A stretch of DNA of 64,000 bases from Sphingobium arseniciresistens (lineage in GTDB: Bacteria > Pseudomonadota > Alphaproteobacteria > Sphingomonadales > Sphingomonadaceae), in the NCBI GenBank assembly GCA_029167225.1, contig JARFNK010000023.1:25880-89879 (forward strand), read 5' to 3'. Positions 34,573 through 43,093 of the stretch are shown in pieces. The notes beneath the pieces are model-generated. The model searched no databases, was not told where the DNA came from, and saw only the letters and a list, made by a program, of their open reading frames with translations. Position numbers and translations under genes: made by a program. Numbering within the stretch: the stretch's first letter is position 1; each line of letters begins with the position of its first letter.

Positions 34573-36258
34573 ATGAGCGGCTTTGATGAAACGTTCGATT
34601 GGGTCGTCGTCGGCAATGGCGCGGGGTCGATGAGTTCGGCCCTGGTCATGCGCCACGCCGGCAAATCGGTCGTCATCCTTGAAAAATCGCCATGGGCCGG
34701 CGGGACGACGGCAAAATCCGGTGGTGTCATCTGGGTACCCAATAACCGATTCATGCGGCAGGCGGGTGATGAGGACAGTGCCGAGGCGGCGGCCCGCTAT
34801 CTGGATGCGGCGGCTGCCACCGATCCGCGGGACGCGCCCGGCACGTCACCGGAAAAACGACGCGCCTATGTCAATGAAGCGCCGCGCATGATCGACTTCC
34901 TCGTCGAACGCGGCGTCAAGCTGGAGCGCGCGACGACCTATTGGCCCGATTATTATGATGAGTTGCCCGGCGGCTGCAAGACGACGCGCTGCGTCGTGGC
35001 CCAGCTGTTTGACACCAATGAACTGGGCGAGTGGCGGGAAAAGCTGCGGCCCGGCTTTCTGCCGGTGCCCGCGCGCCTCGATGAGGGCATGAAGCTGCCC
35101 TATTACAAGAAGAGCTGGCTTGGCCGGAAGATGTTCCTGAAGGTCGCATTGCGTACCGTCGCATCGCGGCTTCTGGGAAAGAAGATGGTGTCCGCCGGTG
35201 CCGCGCTGCAGGGGCGGATGCTGCATGCGGCGGTGAAGGCGGGAGTCGACATCCGGCTGGAGACTCCCGTATCCGAACTGGTGGTCGAGGGCGGCAAGGT
35301 CACGGGCGTCGTCACCGTGAAGGACGGCAAGCCCTGGCGGATCGGCGCACATCTGGGCGTGCTGGTCAACGCCGGCGGCTTTGCCCGCAATCAGGCGATG
35401 CGCGACAAATATCTGCCCGGCACTCGCTCGGAATGGTCCCAGACCAATGAAAGCGACACGGGCGACATGCATGTCGAGATGGAAAGGATCGGCGGCGTGC
35501 TGGCGCAGATGGACCAGATGGTCGGTTATCAGTGCACGCTCGTTCCCAATTGGGAAAAGATGTTTCCTGTGCCCCCGGCGCAGAGCATCACGGGCAAGCC
35601 GCACGCGATCCTGGTCGACCAATCGGGCGTGCGCTACATGAACGAGGGCGGCTCCTACGAGCTGTATTGCGAAACCATGATGAAACGGAACCGCACCGTT
35701 CCGGCGGTCCCGAGCTGGGCGATCTTCGATACCGATTATATCGACCAATATATGCTGGGCGGCACGATGCCGGGGCGCAACAAGCCGGATGCCTGGACCG
35801 AGCAGGGCTATCTCAAGCGCGCCGATAGCGTCGAGCAACTGGCCGCGCTCATCAATGTCGATCCCAGGACCCTCGCCGAGACCGTCGCCCGCTGGAACGG
35901 CTTCGTCGACAAGGGCGTGGACGAGGATTTCCATCGCGGCGAACGCGAATATGATTTCTGGCTCGGCGACCCCTATCACGGCCCCAACAAGGCGCTCGGC
36001 AAGATCGAGAAGGGGCCTTTCTACGCCGTCAACGTCGTGCCCGGTGACGTATCCACCTATGGCGGCGCCGTGACCGATCCCCATGGCCGGGTGGTGAGCG
36101 CCGATGGCGCACCGATCGAGGGGCTCTACGCCACGGGGGTTTCGACCGCATCCGTCATGGGAAACATCTATCCCGGTGCCGGCGCAAGCATCGGGCCGTC
36201 CATGACATTCGGCTACATCGCGGCGAAACATGCCGCCGGGCTCGGCAACCAGCTTTAG
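34573..36258 (+). CDS. FAD-dependent dehydrogenase, 3-ketosteroid delta-1-dehydrogenase-like
   Basis: This flavoprotein of 561 residues resembles 3-ketosteroid dehydrogenases (KstD). The dinucleotide motif G-N-G-A-G is at residues 14-18, with EKSPWAGGTTAKSGG following. The C-terminal YPGAGASIGPSMTFGYIAAKHA matches the KstD substrate-binding end, including the catalytic-type tyrosine and glycine. Such enzymes remove two hydrogens from the ring beside a keto group, forming a 1,2-double bond in steroids or related cyclic ketones. A ring-dehydrogenation role is likely; a steroid substrate is not proven. It is a single gene, divergent from a hydratase. Confidence 0.9.
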   Translation: MSGFDETFDWVVVGNGAGSMSSALVMRHAGKSVVILEKSPWAGGTTAKSGGVIWVPNNRFMRQAGDEDSAEAAARYLDAAAATDPRDAPGTSPEKRRAYVNEAPRMIDFLVERGVKLERATTYWPDYYDELPGGCKTTRCVVAQLFDTNELGEWREKLRPGFLPVPARLDEGMKLPYYKKSWLGRKMFLKVALRTVASRLLGKKMVSAGAALQGRMLHAAVKAGVDIRLETPVSELVVEGGKVTGVVTVKDGKPWRIGAHLGVLVNAGGFARNQAMRDKYLPGTRSEWSQTNESDTGDMHVEMERIGGVLAQMDQMVGYQCTLVPNWEKMFPVPPAQSITGKPHAILVDQSGVRYMNEGGSYELYCETMMKRNRTVPAVPSWAIFDTDYIDQYMLGGTMPGRNKPDAWTEQGYLKRADSVEQLAALINVDPRTLAETVARWNGFVDKGVDEDFHRGEREYDFWLGDPYHGPNKALGKIEKGPFYAVNVVPGDVSTYGGAVTDPHGRVVSADGAPIEGLYATGVSTASVMGNIYPGAGASIGPSMTFGYIAAKHAAGLGNQL

Positions 36259-36329
36259 GATATCATCGGCGGGCTGGCGGCTGGATTTCGCGAGGATCAC
36301 GCTGCCGGTCGCCGATTACATCTGGCTGT

Positions 36330-36599
36330 TCATTGTCCGAACGTGACCGGCTTGGACAGCAGGAAAGGCAGGGTCGGCGAGGCGATCTTGGATTCCTGGC
36401 CGTCATCATGGATCAGCGTCACGCGGCCGACACCGGGCGAGGCGACGACGCCGACAACGGTGTCGATCCATTGGTGCAGGGATGCCCTGATGCGGGCAAG
36501 ATCATCGCCGCCGGTCGTGGCGGACCCCTCGGCTTCCAGTTCTGCTTCCAGTTGCAGGACTCGCTCTGCCGCCTGCCTTACTGCTTCGTCCTTATCCAT
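36330..36599 (-). CDS. Small hypothetical protein
   Basis: This 89-residue protein has a charged N-terminal helix (VLQLEAELEAEG) followed by a predicted beta region with VGRVTLIHDDGQESKIA. I recognise no family. AGGAAG precedes the ATG, and it lies 41 bases downstream of the medium-chain dehydrogenase on the same strand, so it is probably real and co-transcribed with it. Confidence 0.65.
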   Translation of the reverse strand: MDKDEAVRQAAERVLQLEAELEAEGSATTGGDDLARIRASLHQWIDTVVGVVASPGVGRVTLIHDDGQESKIASPTLPFLLSKPVTFGQ

Positions 36600-36640
36600 G
36601 CCGACTTCCTTTCATTGTGCCTTCTTGTCGTTCGCCGAGC

Positions 36641-37648
36641 CTAGAGAAGATTTATCCCGACCTTTCCGAAAAATGCACCGCTTTCCAGATGTCGATAGGC
36701 GTCTTGTATCCGGGAAAGGTCATAGATGATATCGATGACGGGCCGGATGTCATGGTGCGCGCAAAAGCGGAGCATGGCCTCATGGTCGCTCCGGTTGCCG
36801 ACGGCGATCCGCGCGACGCGATGACCGGCGACGTGGGTCAATCCCCAGCTGAACGCAGACCCAAGCATGCCGATCGCGGCGATCACGCCGCCGGGATTGA
36901 GCAACGATGCGGCGGTTTCCACCTGGCTTGCACCGACGACGTCCACGACGATGTCGACGCCATGGCTACCCAGCGCAGTTCGCACGGCGGCCGCCCAGTC
37001 CGGCTCCGTGCGATAATTGATCGTGATGTCCGCCCCAAGCGATCGCGCACGGGAGAGCTTGGCATCGGACGATGAGGTGATGACGACATGCGCGCCCGCC
37101 GCCTTGGCAAACTGGAGGGCGGCAATGGATACCCCGCCGGTGCCCTGACACAGGATCCATTCCCCCGCCTTCAGCGGTCGCGGCTGGAACAGCGCGTTCC
37201 ATGCGGTCAGCCCGGCGCAGGTCATGGTCGCCGCGTCGAGATCTCCCATCATGTCGGGCACGATGCACAGGCTGTCGGCCGGATAGGCTGCATATTGGCG
37301 CGCCACGCCGTCGGCCAGCCCGCCCAGCATGTCCATGGTCGGTTGCTGGCCGGTGATCCATCCGAGCGCGAAGATCGGATTGACCCGGTCGCCCGGGTTT
37401 ACCCGGTCGACACCGGCACCTACAGCGACCACTTCCCCGGTGGCGCAGGACAGCGGCACATAATGCGGCTTCTTCGCCAGCCCCTCCATCATCCCCTTGG
37501 CGATGATGAGATCGCGGAAATTGAGCGTGGCGGCCTTCAGGCGGATCAGCGCTTCGCCGGGGCCGGTCTCCGGCACGGGGTATTCGCGAAGCTCCACGCC
37601 ATTGATCCCTGCGCCGCCTGTCGCGATCGCCGTCAGCATCTGTGTCAT
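36641..37648 (-). CDS. Medium-chain dehydrogenase, zinc-independent / quinone oxidoreductase-like
   Basis: This MDR-superfamily NAD(P)-dependent oxidoreductase has 335 residues. The N-terminal ATLNFRDLIIAKGM segment replaces the catalytic zinc cysteine with N-F-R-D, as in the quinone oxidoreductase-like branch. The cofactor-binding loop GTGGVSIAALQFAKAAGA lies near residue 170. It likely reduces an enone or oxidises an alcohol; the substrate is unknown. AAGGAG lies upstream of the ATG at 37648. It is divergent from the E1 alpha gene and followed by a small hypothetical gene. Confidence 0.9.
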   Translation of the reverse strand: MTQMLTAIATGGAGINGVELREYPVPETGPGEALIRLKAATLNFRDLIIAKGMMEGLAKKPHYVPLSCATGEVVAVGAGVDRVNPGDRVNPIFALGWITGQQPTMDMLGGLADGVARQYAAYPADSLCIVPDMMGDLDAATMTCAGLTAWNALFQPRPLKAGEWILCQGTGGVSIAALQFAKAAGAHVVITSSSDAKLSRARSLGADITINYRTEPDWAAAVRTALGSHGVDIVVDVVGASQVETAASLLNPGGVIAAIGMLGSAFSWGLTHVAGHRVARIAVGNRSDHEAMLRFCAHHDIRPVIDIIYDLSRIQDAYRHLESGAFFGKVGINLL

Positions 37649-37827
37649 CGCGCCCTTTTCTCCTTGTCGCCTTCCAACAAGAAGGTGCGCCTCAAGCGGC
37701 ATTGCAAGCGACGGCCGCCGCATATCGGGAGAGCGAAGTTGATGGTGCCGGCCGTCCTGCGTTGAAACCCGCATTTGCCGGGAAAGTCGCTGTTTTCCGG
37801 GGGTGAACGGGTGGGTGCAGAGAGATA

Positions 37828-37839
37828 TCGCCGGGGCGT
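37828..37839. promoter_or_regulatory. Candidate operator, near copy of TCGCCGGGGCGA
   Basis: TCGCCGGGGCGT (one mismatch) lies in the 254-base divergent region between the medium-chain dehydrogenase and E1 alpha genes. Its ATATCGCCGGGGCG flank resembles the other copies. Confidence 0.35.
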
Positions 37840-37902
37840 GATTGACCTTGCAGGGCCGAGGGCCAATTGATGGTGCCATTCCAATGGCCATCGAGGAAAC
37901 CC

Positions 37903-38898
37903 ATGGCAGAGCTCAAGAACGCCCCCGCGCCAAGCACGGAAACGCTGGTCGATATCTACCGGCGCATGATCCGTATCGAGCGGAATGACGACGCTATTCG
38001 CAAGACCATCCGTCTCGGGCGTCTGACCATGCCCTATTATTCGGCCCGCGGTCAGGAGGTCATTCCCTCCACGGTTTCGGCGCTGCTGAACAAGGACGAC
38101 ACGATCTGCACCATCTATCGTGGCATCCACGACATGGTCGCCAAGGACATGCCATTGCGGCCGCTTTGGGCGGAGATCGCCGGACGGGTCGACGGTACCT
38201 GCAAGGGCAAGGGCGGGCCGATGCACCTGACGCACCCGGAAACCGGAGTCATGGTGACGACGGGGATCGTCGGCTCCTCCATGCCCATCGCTAACGGGCT
38301 CGCCTGGGCTGCGAAGCTGGATGGCAGCAAGCGCGTGACGGTCGCCTATTTCGGCGATGGCGCCACGAATATCGGCGCCTTCCATGAATCGCTGAACCTG
38401 GCTTCGGTCTGGAAGCTGCCGGTGCTGTTCGTTTGCCAGAATAACGGCTTTGCCGAGCATACGCGCTACGAAAATGGCACGTCGGTCGACTTCATATCAA
38501 AGCGCGCGATCGGCTATGGGATGCCCGGCTACACGGTCGATGGCAATGATCCCTGGGCGATGTACGCGGCCGTGCATGAAGCGGTCACGCGGGCGCGGGA
38601 AGGCGAAGGGCCGACCCTGCTGGAATGCAAGACCTTCCGTTTCCTGGGCCATGTCTTCGGCGACGACGACAAATATATGACCAAGGAAGAAAAGGCTGCG
38701 GCGATCGAGAAGGACCCGCTTCCCGCCTTCCGCGCGCGGCTGATCGCCGAAGGTCTCGCGACCGAGGAACAGCTTGCGAAGATGCAGGCGGAGATCGAAG
38801 CCGAGATCGAGGATGCGCAGGAGTTTGGCCTCGCAAGCCCGCTGCCATCGGTGGATGAACTGCGCCGCGATGTGTTTGCCGAGGAGATTTCCGCATGA
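37903..38898 (+). CDS. TPP-dependent dehydrogenase E1 component, alpha subunit
   Basis: This is the alpha subunit (331 residues) of a pyruvate/acetoin/branched-chain 2-oxoacid-type dehydrogenase. The thiamine diphosphate motif runs from GDGATNIGAFHESLN to FVCQNN, near residues 148-177. It would decarboxylate a 2-oxo compound and hand the acyl group to a lipoyl carrier. GAGGAAACCC precedes the ATG at 37903. It overlaps the beta-subunit gene by 4 bases. The YYSARGQE segment and RGIHDM resemble AcoA-type E1, but the true substrate is unknown. No E2 or E3 gene follows. Confidence 0.92.
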   Translation: MAELKNAPAPSTETLVDIYRRMIRIERNDDAIRKTIRLGRLTMPYYSARGQEVIPSTVSALLNKDDTICTIYRGIHDMVAKDMPLRPLWAEIAGRVDGTCKGKGGPMHLTHPETGVMVTTGIVGSSMPIANGLAWAAKLDGSKRVTVAYFGDGATNIGAFHESLNLASVWKLPVLFVCQNNGFAEHTRYENGTSVDFISKRAIGYGMPGYTVDGNDPWAMYAAVHEAVTRAREGEGPTLLECKTFRFLGHVFGDDDKYMTKEEKAAAIEKDPLPAFRARLIAEGLATEEQLAKMQAEIEAEIEDAQEFGLASPLPSVDELRRDVFAEEISA

Positions 38899-39881
38899 GC
38901 GGCAAGAAGATGAATGCGCTCCAGGCCGTGAACGCGGCGCTGGCCCAGGCCATGGAGCAGGATCCCAAGGTGTTGGTTCTGGGCGAGGATGTCGCCGACC
39001 GCGAAGGTGGCGGCGTGACCGGCGCGACGGCGGGTCTTTCCACCCGTTTCGGTGACGATCGCGTCAAGTCCACGCCGATTTCTGAGCAGGCGATCATCGG
39101 CGCCGCCATCGGTGCCGCGCTCGGGGGCTACAAGCCGGTGGCCGAGATCATGCTGATGAATTTCACGGCCGTTGCCATGGACATGATCTTCAACCATGCG
39201 GCCAAGCTGCGCTTCATGTCGGGCGGCCAGAGCCAGGTGCCCATCACGATCCGCACGCTTACGGGTGCCGGCTGGCAGACCGCGGGCCAGCATGCCGACC
39301 ATCTGGAAGGGTGGTTCGCGCACACGGCCGGGATCAAGGTCGTCGCGCCTTCCACGCCCGCCGATTACAAGGGGCTGCTGCTCTCCTGCATTCAGGACCC
39401 CGATCCCTGCATCTTCATCGAGTCCGCAGGTACTTTGTTCGTGCCGGGCGAAGTGCCCGACGATCAGGGACCGATCCCGCTCGGCAAGGCGCGGATCGTG
39501 CAGGAAGGGACCGATGTCACCATCGTGTCCTGGTCCTCGCAGGTGCTGCGCTGCCAGCAGGCGCTGCCGGCGCTTGCGGAAGCGGGTATTTCGGTGGAGC
39601 TGGTCGATCTGCGCACGGTGTCGCCATGGGACAAGGAGGCAGTGCTTGCCTCCGCAGCCAAGACCGGCCGCGTCCTTGTCGCGCATGAAGCTGTTCGTAG
39701 CTTCGGTCCGGGCGGCGAAATCGCCTCGACGGTCAGCGAAGAGCTGTTCGGCCAGCTCAAGGCGCCGGTACGCCGGCTGGGCGCACCCTATTCGCCGGTG
39801 CCTTTCGCCAAGGTGCTGGAAGATGCCTATATCGTGTCGCCAGAACGGGTGGTCGAGACGGTCAAGGGCCTGATGGCCTGA
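38895..39881 (+). CDS. TPP-dependent dehydrogenase E1 component, beta subunit
   Basis: This is the beta subunit (328 residues) partnering the alpha subunit just upstream (ATGA overlap). Typical segments are VLGEDVADREGG near residue 30, TPISEQAIIGAAIGAALGGYKPVAEI near 60-85, and the transketolase C-terminal domain with RVLVAHEAVRSFGPGGEIAS. The pair would make an alpha2beta2 E1. Instead of E2 and E3 it is followed by a series of hairpins, so the remaining components must come from elsewhere, possibly the lone lipoyl protein at 32229. Confidence 0.93.
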   Translation: MSGKKMNALQAVNAALAQAMEQDPKVLVLGEDVADREGGGVTGATAGLSTRFGDDRVKSTPISEQAIIGAAIGAALGGYKPVAEIMLMNFTAVAMDMIFNHAAKLRFMSGGQSQVPITIRTLTGAGWQTAGQHADHLEGWFAHTAGIKVVAPSTPADYKGLLLSCIQDPDPCIFIESAGTLFVPGEVPDDQGPIPLGKARIVQEGTDVTIVSWSSQVLRCQQALPALAEAGISVELVDLRTVSPWDKEAVLASAAKTGRVLVAHEAVRSFGPGGEIASTVSEELFGQLKAPVRRLGAPYSPVPFAKVLEDAYIVSPERVVETVKGLMA

Positions 39882-39904
39882 ACGGACCGAACGGAACAAG
39901 GGGG

Positions 39905-39931
39905 CAGGCCGGCAGACCATTCGCCGGCCTG
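39905..39931. repeat. Inverted repeat after the E1 operon
   Basis: CAGGCCGGC (39905-39913) and GCCGGCCTG (39923-39931) form a 9-base stem. It is the first of three hairpins between the convergent E1 and acyl-CoA dehydrogenase operons and has no T run. Confidence 0.55.
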
Positions 39932-39938
39932 GGATTGG

Positions 39939-39976
39939 AAGCTACGGTGGGGGAGACCCTTCCGTAGCTTTCATTT
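39939..39976 (+). terminator. Rho-independent terminator
   Basis: AAGCTACGG (39939-39947) pairs with CCGTAGCTT (39962-39970), followed by TCATTTT. It probably ends the E1 operon. Confidence 0.7.
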
Positions 39977-40052
39977 TGCGTGAGGTACGCGCGGATGTGC
40001 CGCAGGATGGGACGGCCGCGCCGCAAGGTCATTTTTCCAAAGGTACGCAAAG

Positions 40053-40085
40053 AGGCTGGCGATGGGATGCCATCGCCAGCCTTTT
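40053..40085. terminator. Strong hairpin terminator between convergent operons
   Basis: A 13-base perfect stem (AGGCTGGCGATGG, arms 40053-40065 and 40070-40082) with a GATG loop is followed by TTTT on the plus strand. It can also block transcripts from the minus operon ending at 40118. Confidence 0.75.
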
Positions 40086-40117
40086 CCATCGCTCTGTGGG
40101 GGGCGTCGGGACTGGTG

Positions 40118-41107
40118 TCAGGCCGCCGCGAGCGTGGCGAGCAATGCCCGGCCCGATGCCTCTTCCCATTCGTCGGCATCGCCGCCGAGCGCGCAGTTCA
40201 ACATCGCGCGCTTCAGGAACAGATGGCAATGATGTTCCATGGTCAGGCCGATGCCGCCATGCAGCTGGATCGCATCCTCGGCGATGGCGCGATAGACGCC
40301 GGTGACATGGGCCTTGAGCGCACCGAAGTCGATCAGGCCGGCAGCGGGATCGTTGGCGGCCGCCCAGAACAGCGCTTCGGTCGCGTCCAGCCATGTCTTC
40401 ATGTCCGCTACGCGATGCTTGAGCGCCTGGAACAGCGCCAGCGGCCGGTCGAACTGGCGGCGGGTCTGCAGATAGTCGATGGTGAGGGCGAGGATGCTGC
40501 TCGCGCCGCCCAGCGAGTCCCCGGCCAGATAGAAGAGGCGCAGGGAGTCCAGCCGCTGCGCCAGATGCATCGCGGCATCGCCCTCCGCCAGCGTCAGGCC
40601 GCGCTCGGCAGGGGCGAGGGTGACGTCGAACAGCCGCCGGGTTTTGTCCCATGTCTCTCGATACCGCACCGTCGCGCTGCTCATGGAGGCAAGGGCGATC
40701 CGGCCTTCCTCCACGATCAGCAGGTGGCTCGCACGATCGGCGTCCGGCACGCCGGAGATGATGCCGGGACCACCGGCGCGCGCAAGGGATGTCGTGATGA
40801 TGTCACCGCCCATGGCACCGGCGAGCAGGTCGTCACGGCCTTCGAAGTCCTCTGCGGCGCTCAGCGCCTCGATGGCGAGCATCTGGGCCATGGCCGGCCC
40901 CGGCACCACTGCCCGGCCCAGCATGGTGTGAATGACGCCTGCGGCCTCCAGTCCAAGGCCAAGGCCGCCCTGTTCCTCGGGCACGGCCATCATCAGCCAG
41001 CCCATTTCCGCGATCAGGCTCCAGCTCTTGTCGGCATCAGGTGCGAGATCGCCATGCGCGAAGGCCTTTTCGGCGGCGTCCTGCAATTCGGCGCGGGTCA
41101 TGCTCAT
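40118..41107 (-). CDS. Acyl-CoA dehydrogenase, small subunit of a pair
   Basis: This protein of 329 residues has an acyl-CoA dehydrogenase fold with a shortened N-terminal and middle domain. Helical motifs RRQFDRPLALFQALKHRVADM and IQLHGGIGLTMEHHCHLFLKRA are clear. The glycine-rich GGLGLGLEAAG turn lies near residue 48. It overlaps the larger acyl-CoA dehydrogenase gene by 4 bases, the layout of heteromeric enzymes such as the FadE26-FadE27 type in steroid side-chain oxidation, so it is probably the second subunit of that enzyme. It is last in its operon. Confidence 0.9.
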   Translation of the reverse strand: MSMTRAELQDAAEKAFAHGDLAPDADKSWSLIAEMGWLMMAVPEEQGGLGLGLEAAGVIHTMLGRAVVPGPAMAQMLAIEALSAAEDFEGRDDLLAGAMGGDIITTSLARAGGPGIISGVPDADRASHLLIVEEGRIALASMSSATVRYRETWDKTRRLFDVTLAPAERGLTLAEGDAAMHLAQRLDSLRLFYLAGDSLGGASSILALTIDYLQTRRQFDRPLALFQALKHRVADMKTWLDATEALFWAAANDPAAGLIDFGALKAHVTGVYRAIAEDAIQLHGGIGLTMEHHCHLFLKRAMLNCALGGDADEWEEASGRALLATLAAA

Positions 41108-42360
41108 GCGCCGTCTCCGGCCAGGGCCCAGCTCTTGGGTTCGCGCGGCATGCCGAGCAGGCGCTCGGAAATGATATTGCGCTGCACTTCGTCGCTGCCG
41201 CCCGCGATGGTCCAGGCGTAGCTGTTCATGAAATCGGCCATCCAGTTGCCTGTCTCCATGCCGCCGCCAAAGGTGATCGGCAGATGATATTGCGCGTCCA
41301 TGCCGCCGATCCGCAGGCCGAGGGAGGTGAACTCCCGCAAGGTCCGGGAATAGGAGAGCTTGACGATCGAGGCGTCGCCCACGCGCTCCAGCCCCGCGAT
41401 GCGATTGGCGAGGAATTGGTCGGCGACGGCACAGGTCGCATCCACCTTGGTTCCCAGGCGGCCGAAGTCGCGCAGGATGCCGGGGTCTTCCGATCGCCCG
41501 TTGGCGCGGATCAGTTCGGCAATGCGCCAGAGCGAACCACGCAGGCGCGCGCTCAATTCCAGCAGCGTCAGGCCGCGTTCGGAGGAGAGGGTCGACTGGG
41601 CGACCGCCCAACCCTGGCCTTCATCGCCGAGCCGGTCCTCCACCGGGATTTCGACATTGTCGAGGAACAGTTCGGCGAACTCCTCGTCGCCATGGATCTG
41701 GTGGATGGGGCGGATGGTGACGCCGGGCGTCTTCAGGTCGAGCAGCAGATAGGTGAGCCCGGCCTGCTTCACCCCGTCGCTGCTGGTGCGGACCAGAAGC
41801 AGGCATTTGTCGGCGAACTGGCCCATCGTCGACCAGAGTTTCTGGCCGTTGACGACATAGACGTCGCCCTGTCGCTCCGCCCGCGTCTTGAGCCCGGCCA
41901 GGTCCGATCCCGCATTGGGCTCGGAAAAGCCCTGGCACCAGATCTCGCCGTCAAGGATGCGGGGAATATATTGCTGCTGCTGTGCCTCGCTGCCCCATTC
42001 GAACAGCGTGCAGGCAGCGTGGTAGGTCGACATGAAGGAGAGCAGCAGCCGCGGCGTGTCGGCGCGCGCGAACTCCTCATAAATGACCTTCTGCTCGGCG
42101 AGGCTGCGTCCGCCGCCCGGCCATCCCTCCGGCCAGTGTGGCACGGCCAGATTGCCCTCGACGAGCTTGGCGAACCAGCTGCGTTGCAGCTCCAGAAAGG
42201 CTTCATGGCTGGTGCAGTTCTCGCGCCAGTCCCTGGGCGTATTGGCGTCGAGCCATGCGCGCACATCTTGTCGCAGCGTTTCGAGTGCGTCGGCCAAAAA
42301 CTTGCCTTCCCAAATATGTGCCGCGTCCGTTTTTAGGTCATCGGCCGGACATGATTCCAT
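41104..42360 (-). CDS. Acyl-CoA dehydrogenase, large subunit of a pair
   Basis: This flavin acyl-CoA dehydrogenase of up to 418 residues has the FAD/substrate segments WCQGFSEPNAGSDLAGLKTRA near residue 145 and a C-terminal AGGSDEVQRNIISERLLGMPR. It would desaturate an acyl-CoA together with the small subunit encoded downstream. The ATG at 42360 has no good ribosome site. A TTG near 42298, preceded by GGGAAGGC and beginning LADALETLRQDV, is a credible alternative start. A Rieske ferredoxin gene lies 94 bases upstream on the same strand. Confidence 0.9.
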   Translation of the reverse strand: MESCPADDLKTDAAHIWEGKFLADALETLRQDVRAWLDANTPRDWRENCTSHEAFLELQRSWFAKLVEGNLAVPHWPEGWPGGGRSLAEQKVIYEEFARADTPRLLLSFMSTYHAACTLFEWGSEAQQQQYIPRILDGEIWCQGFSEPNAGSDLAGLKTRAERQGDVYVVNGQKLWSTMGQFADKCLLLVRTSSDGVKQAGLTYLLLDLKTPGVTIRPIHQIHGDEEFAELFLDNVEIPVEDRLGDEGQGWAVAQSTLSSERGLTLLELSARLRGSLWRIAELIRANGRSEDPGILRDFGRLGTKVDATCAVADQFLANRIAGLERVGDASIVKLSYSRTLREFTSLGLRIGGMDAQYHLPITFGGGMETGNWMADFMNSYAWTIAGGSDEVQRNIISERLLGMPREPKSWALAGDGA

Positions 42361-42454
42361 CCACCCGCTATGCTAGGCATCAAATCTCCCCTGCGTCGCA
42401 AGGCGTGGCCGGTCGATATCGGCAAGGCGATACGGGAACGCGCAGGAAAGCGGC

Positions 42455-42808
42455 CTAAACGGTGATCTCGACAAGGTCGCCGGTGATGCGGACAGGGAAG
42501 GTCGCGATCGGTTCGGTCGCGGGCATGTTCATCGGCTCGCCGGTTTCCAGATCGAAGCGGGCGCCATGCGCCGGGCAGGCGATCCAGCCATAGCGGATGC
42601 GGCCGCATTCCAGCGCTTGCTGCGCATGGGAGCAGAGATTTTCGATGGCGTAGATCCGGCCCTCGCTGCTGCAGAGCAGGATCGACCGGCCGCCGACCTC
42701 CACCACCTTCACGCCGCCGTCGGGGATGTCGTCCACGCGGGCCACGGTGACATAGTCTGCGCCTTCTTCCGGCCCGCCTTCTGCCTGCTCTTCTGCCTCG
42801 TCGCTCAT
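42455..42808 (-). CDS. Rieske-type 2Fe-2S ferredoxin
   Basis: This electron carrier of 117 residues has cluster ligands Cys59, His61, Cys78 and His81 in the C-x-H...C-x2-H pattern. The acidic N-terminus (residues 1-17) is unusually rich in glutamate. It most likely delivers electrons to the Rieske oxygenases encoded at 45301 and 52404, neither of which has its own ferredoxin in the window. The ATG at 42808 follows GGAGGAGCAGG. It lies upstream of the acyl-CoA dehydrogenase pair on the minus strand and is divergent from the second pair. Confidence 0.9.
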   Translation of the reverse strand: MSDEAEEQAEGGPEEGADYVTVARVDDIPDGGVKVVEVGGRSILLCSSEGRIYAIENLCSHAQQALECGRIRYGWIACPAHGARFDLETGEPMNMPATEPIATFPVRITGDLVEITV

Positions 42809-42908
42809 CCCGTCATCCTGCTCCTCCAGACAGTGCTGGCGTCTTTCGCAAGGCATGGCCCCTTTGCCCTGCTTCGCGCAAGGTGCCTGCGATGGCGTTC
42901 GCGGGATT

Positions 42909-42957
42909 TCGCCCCGGCGACGCGTGTAGGAGGGCAAAAGTCATATCACCGGGGCGG
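42909..42957. promoter_or_regulatory. Two operator candidates in the divergent Rieske ferredoxin / dehydrogenase region
   Basis: TCGCCCCGGCGA at 42909-42920 is the exact reverse complement of the 34476 site. TCACCGGGGCGG at 42946-42957 is a related copy that also forms a CACCG-GGG-CGGTG palindrome. Centres are 37 bases apart. A third partial copy lies at 43023-43034. Confidence 0.4.
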
Positions 42958-43093
42958 TGTCTTGCCCTGGTGGCGGTCCACGGCTTGTTCGTGCGCGGCT
43001 TCGTCCTTTAACGACTGGGGCATCGCCCCGGACATTGCGGGGATTTATGGTTGTGACTGGCTGGAGGCGCTCCTTTGTGGAACGAACTGCCCC

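Noticed and set aside
2163-36258. Calling the whole island a steroid or bile-acid degradation cluster
   Set aside because: KstD-like, HSD-like, Ltp2-like and paired FadE-like proteins are suggestive, but the hallmark ring-A meta-cleavage and 9-alpha-hydroxylase pair are not found, so the substrate class is left open.
42566-43093. Apparent extension of the acyl-CoA dehydrogenase at 43094
   Set aside because: Antisense to the Rieske ferredoxin gene, and the family N-terminus begins at 43094.
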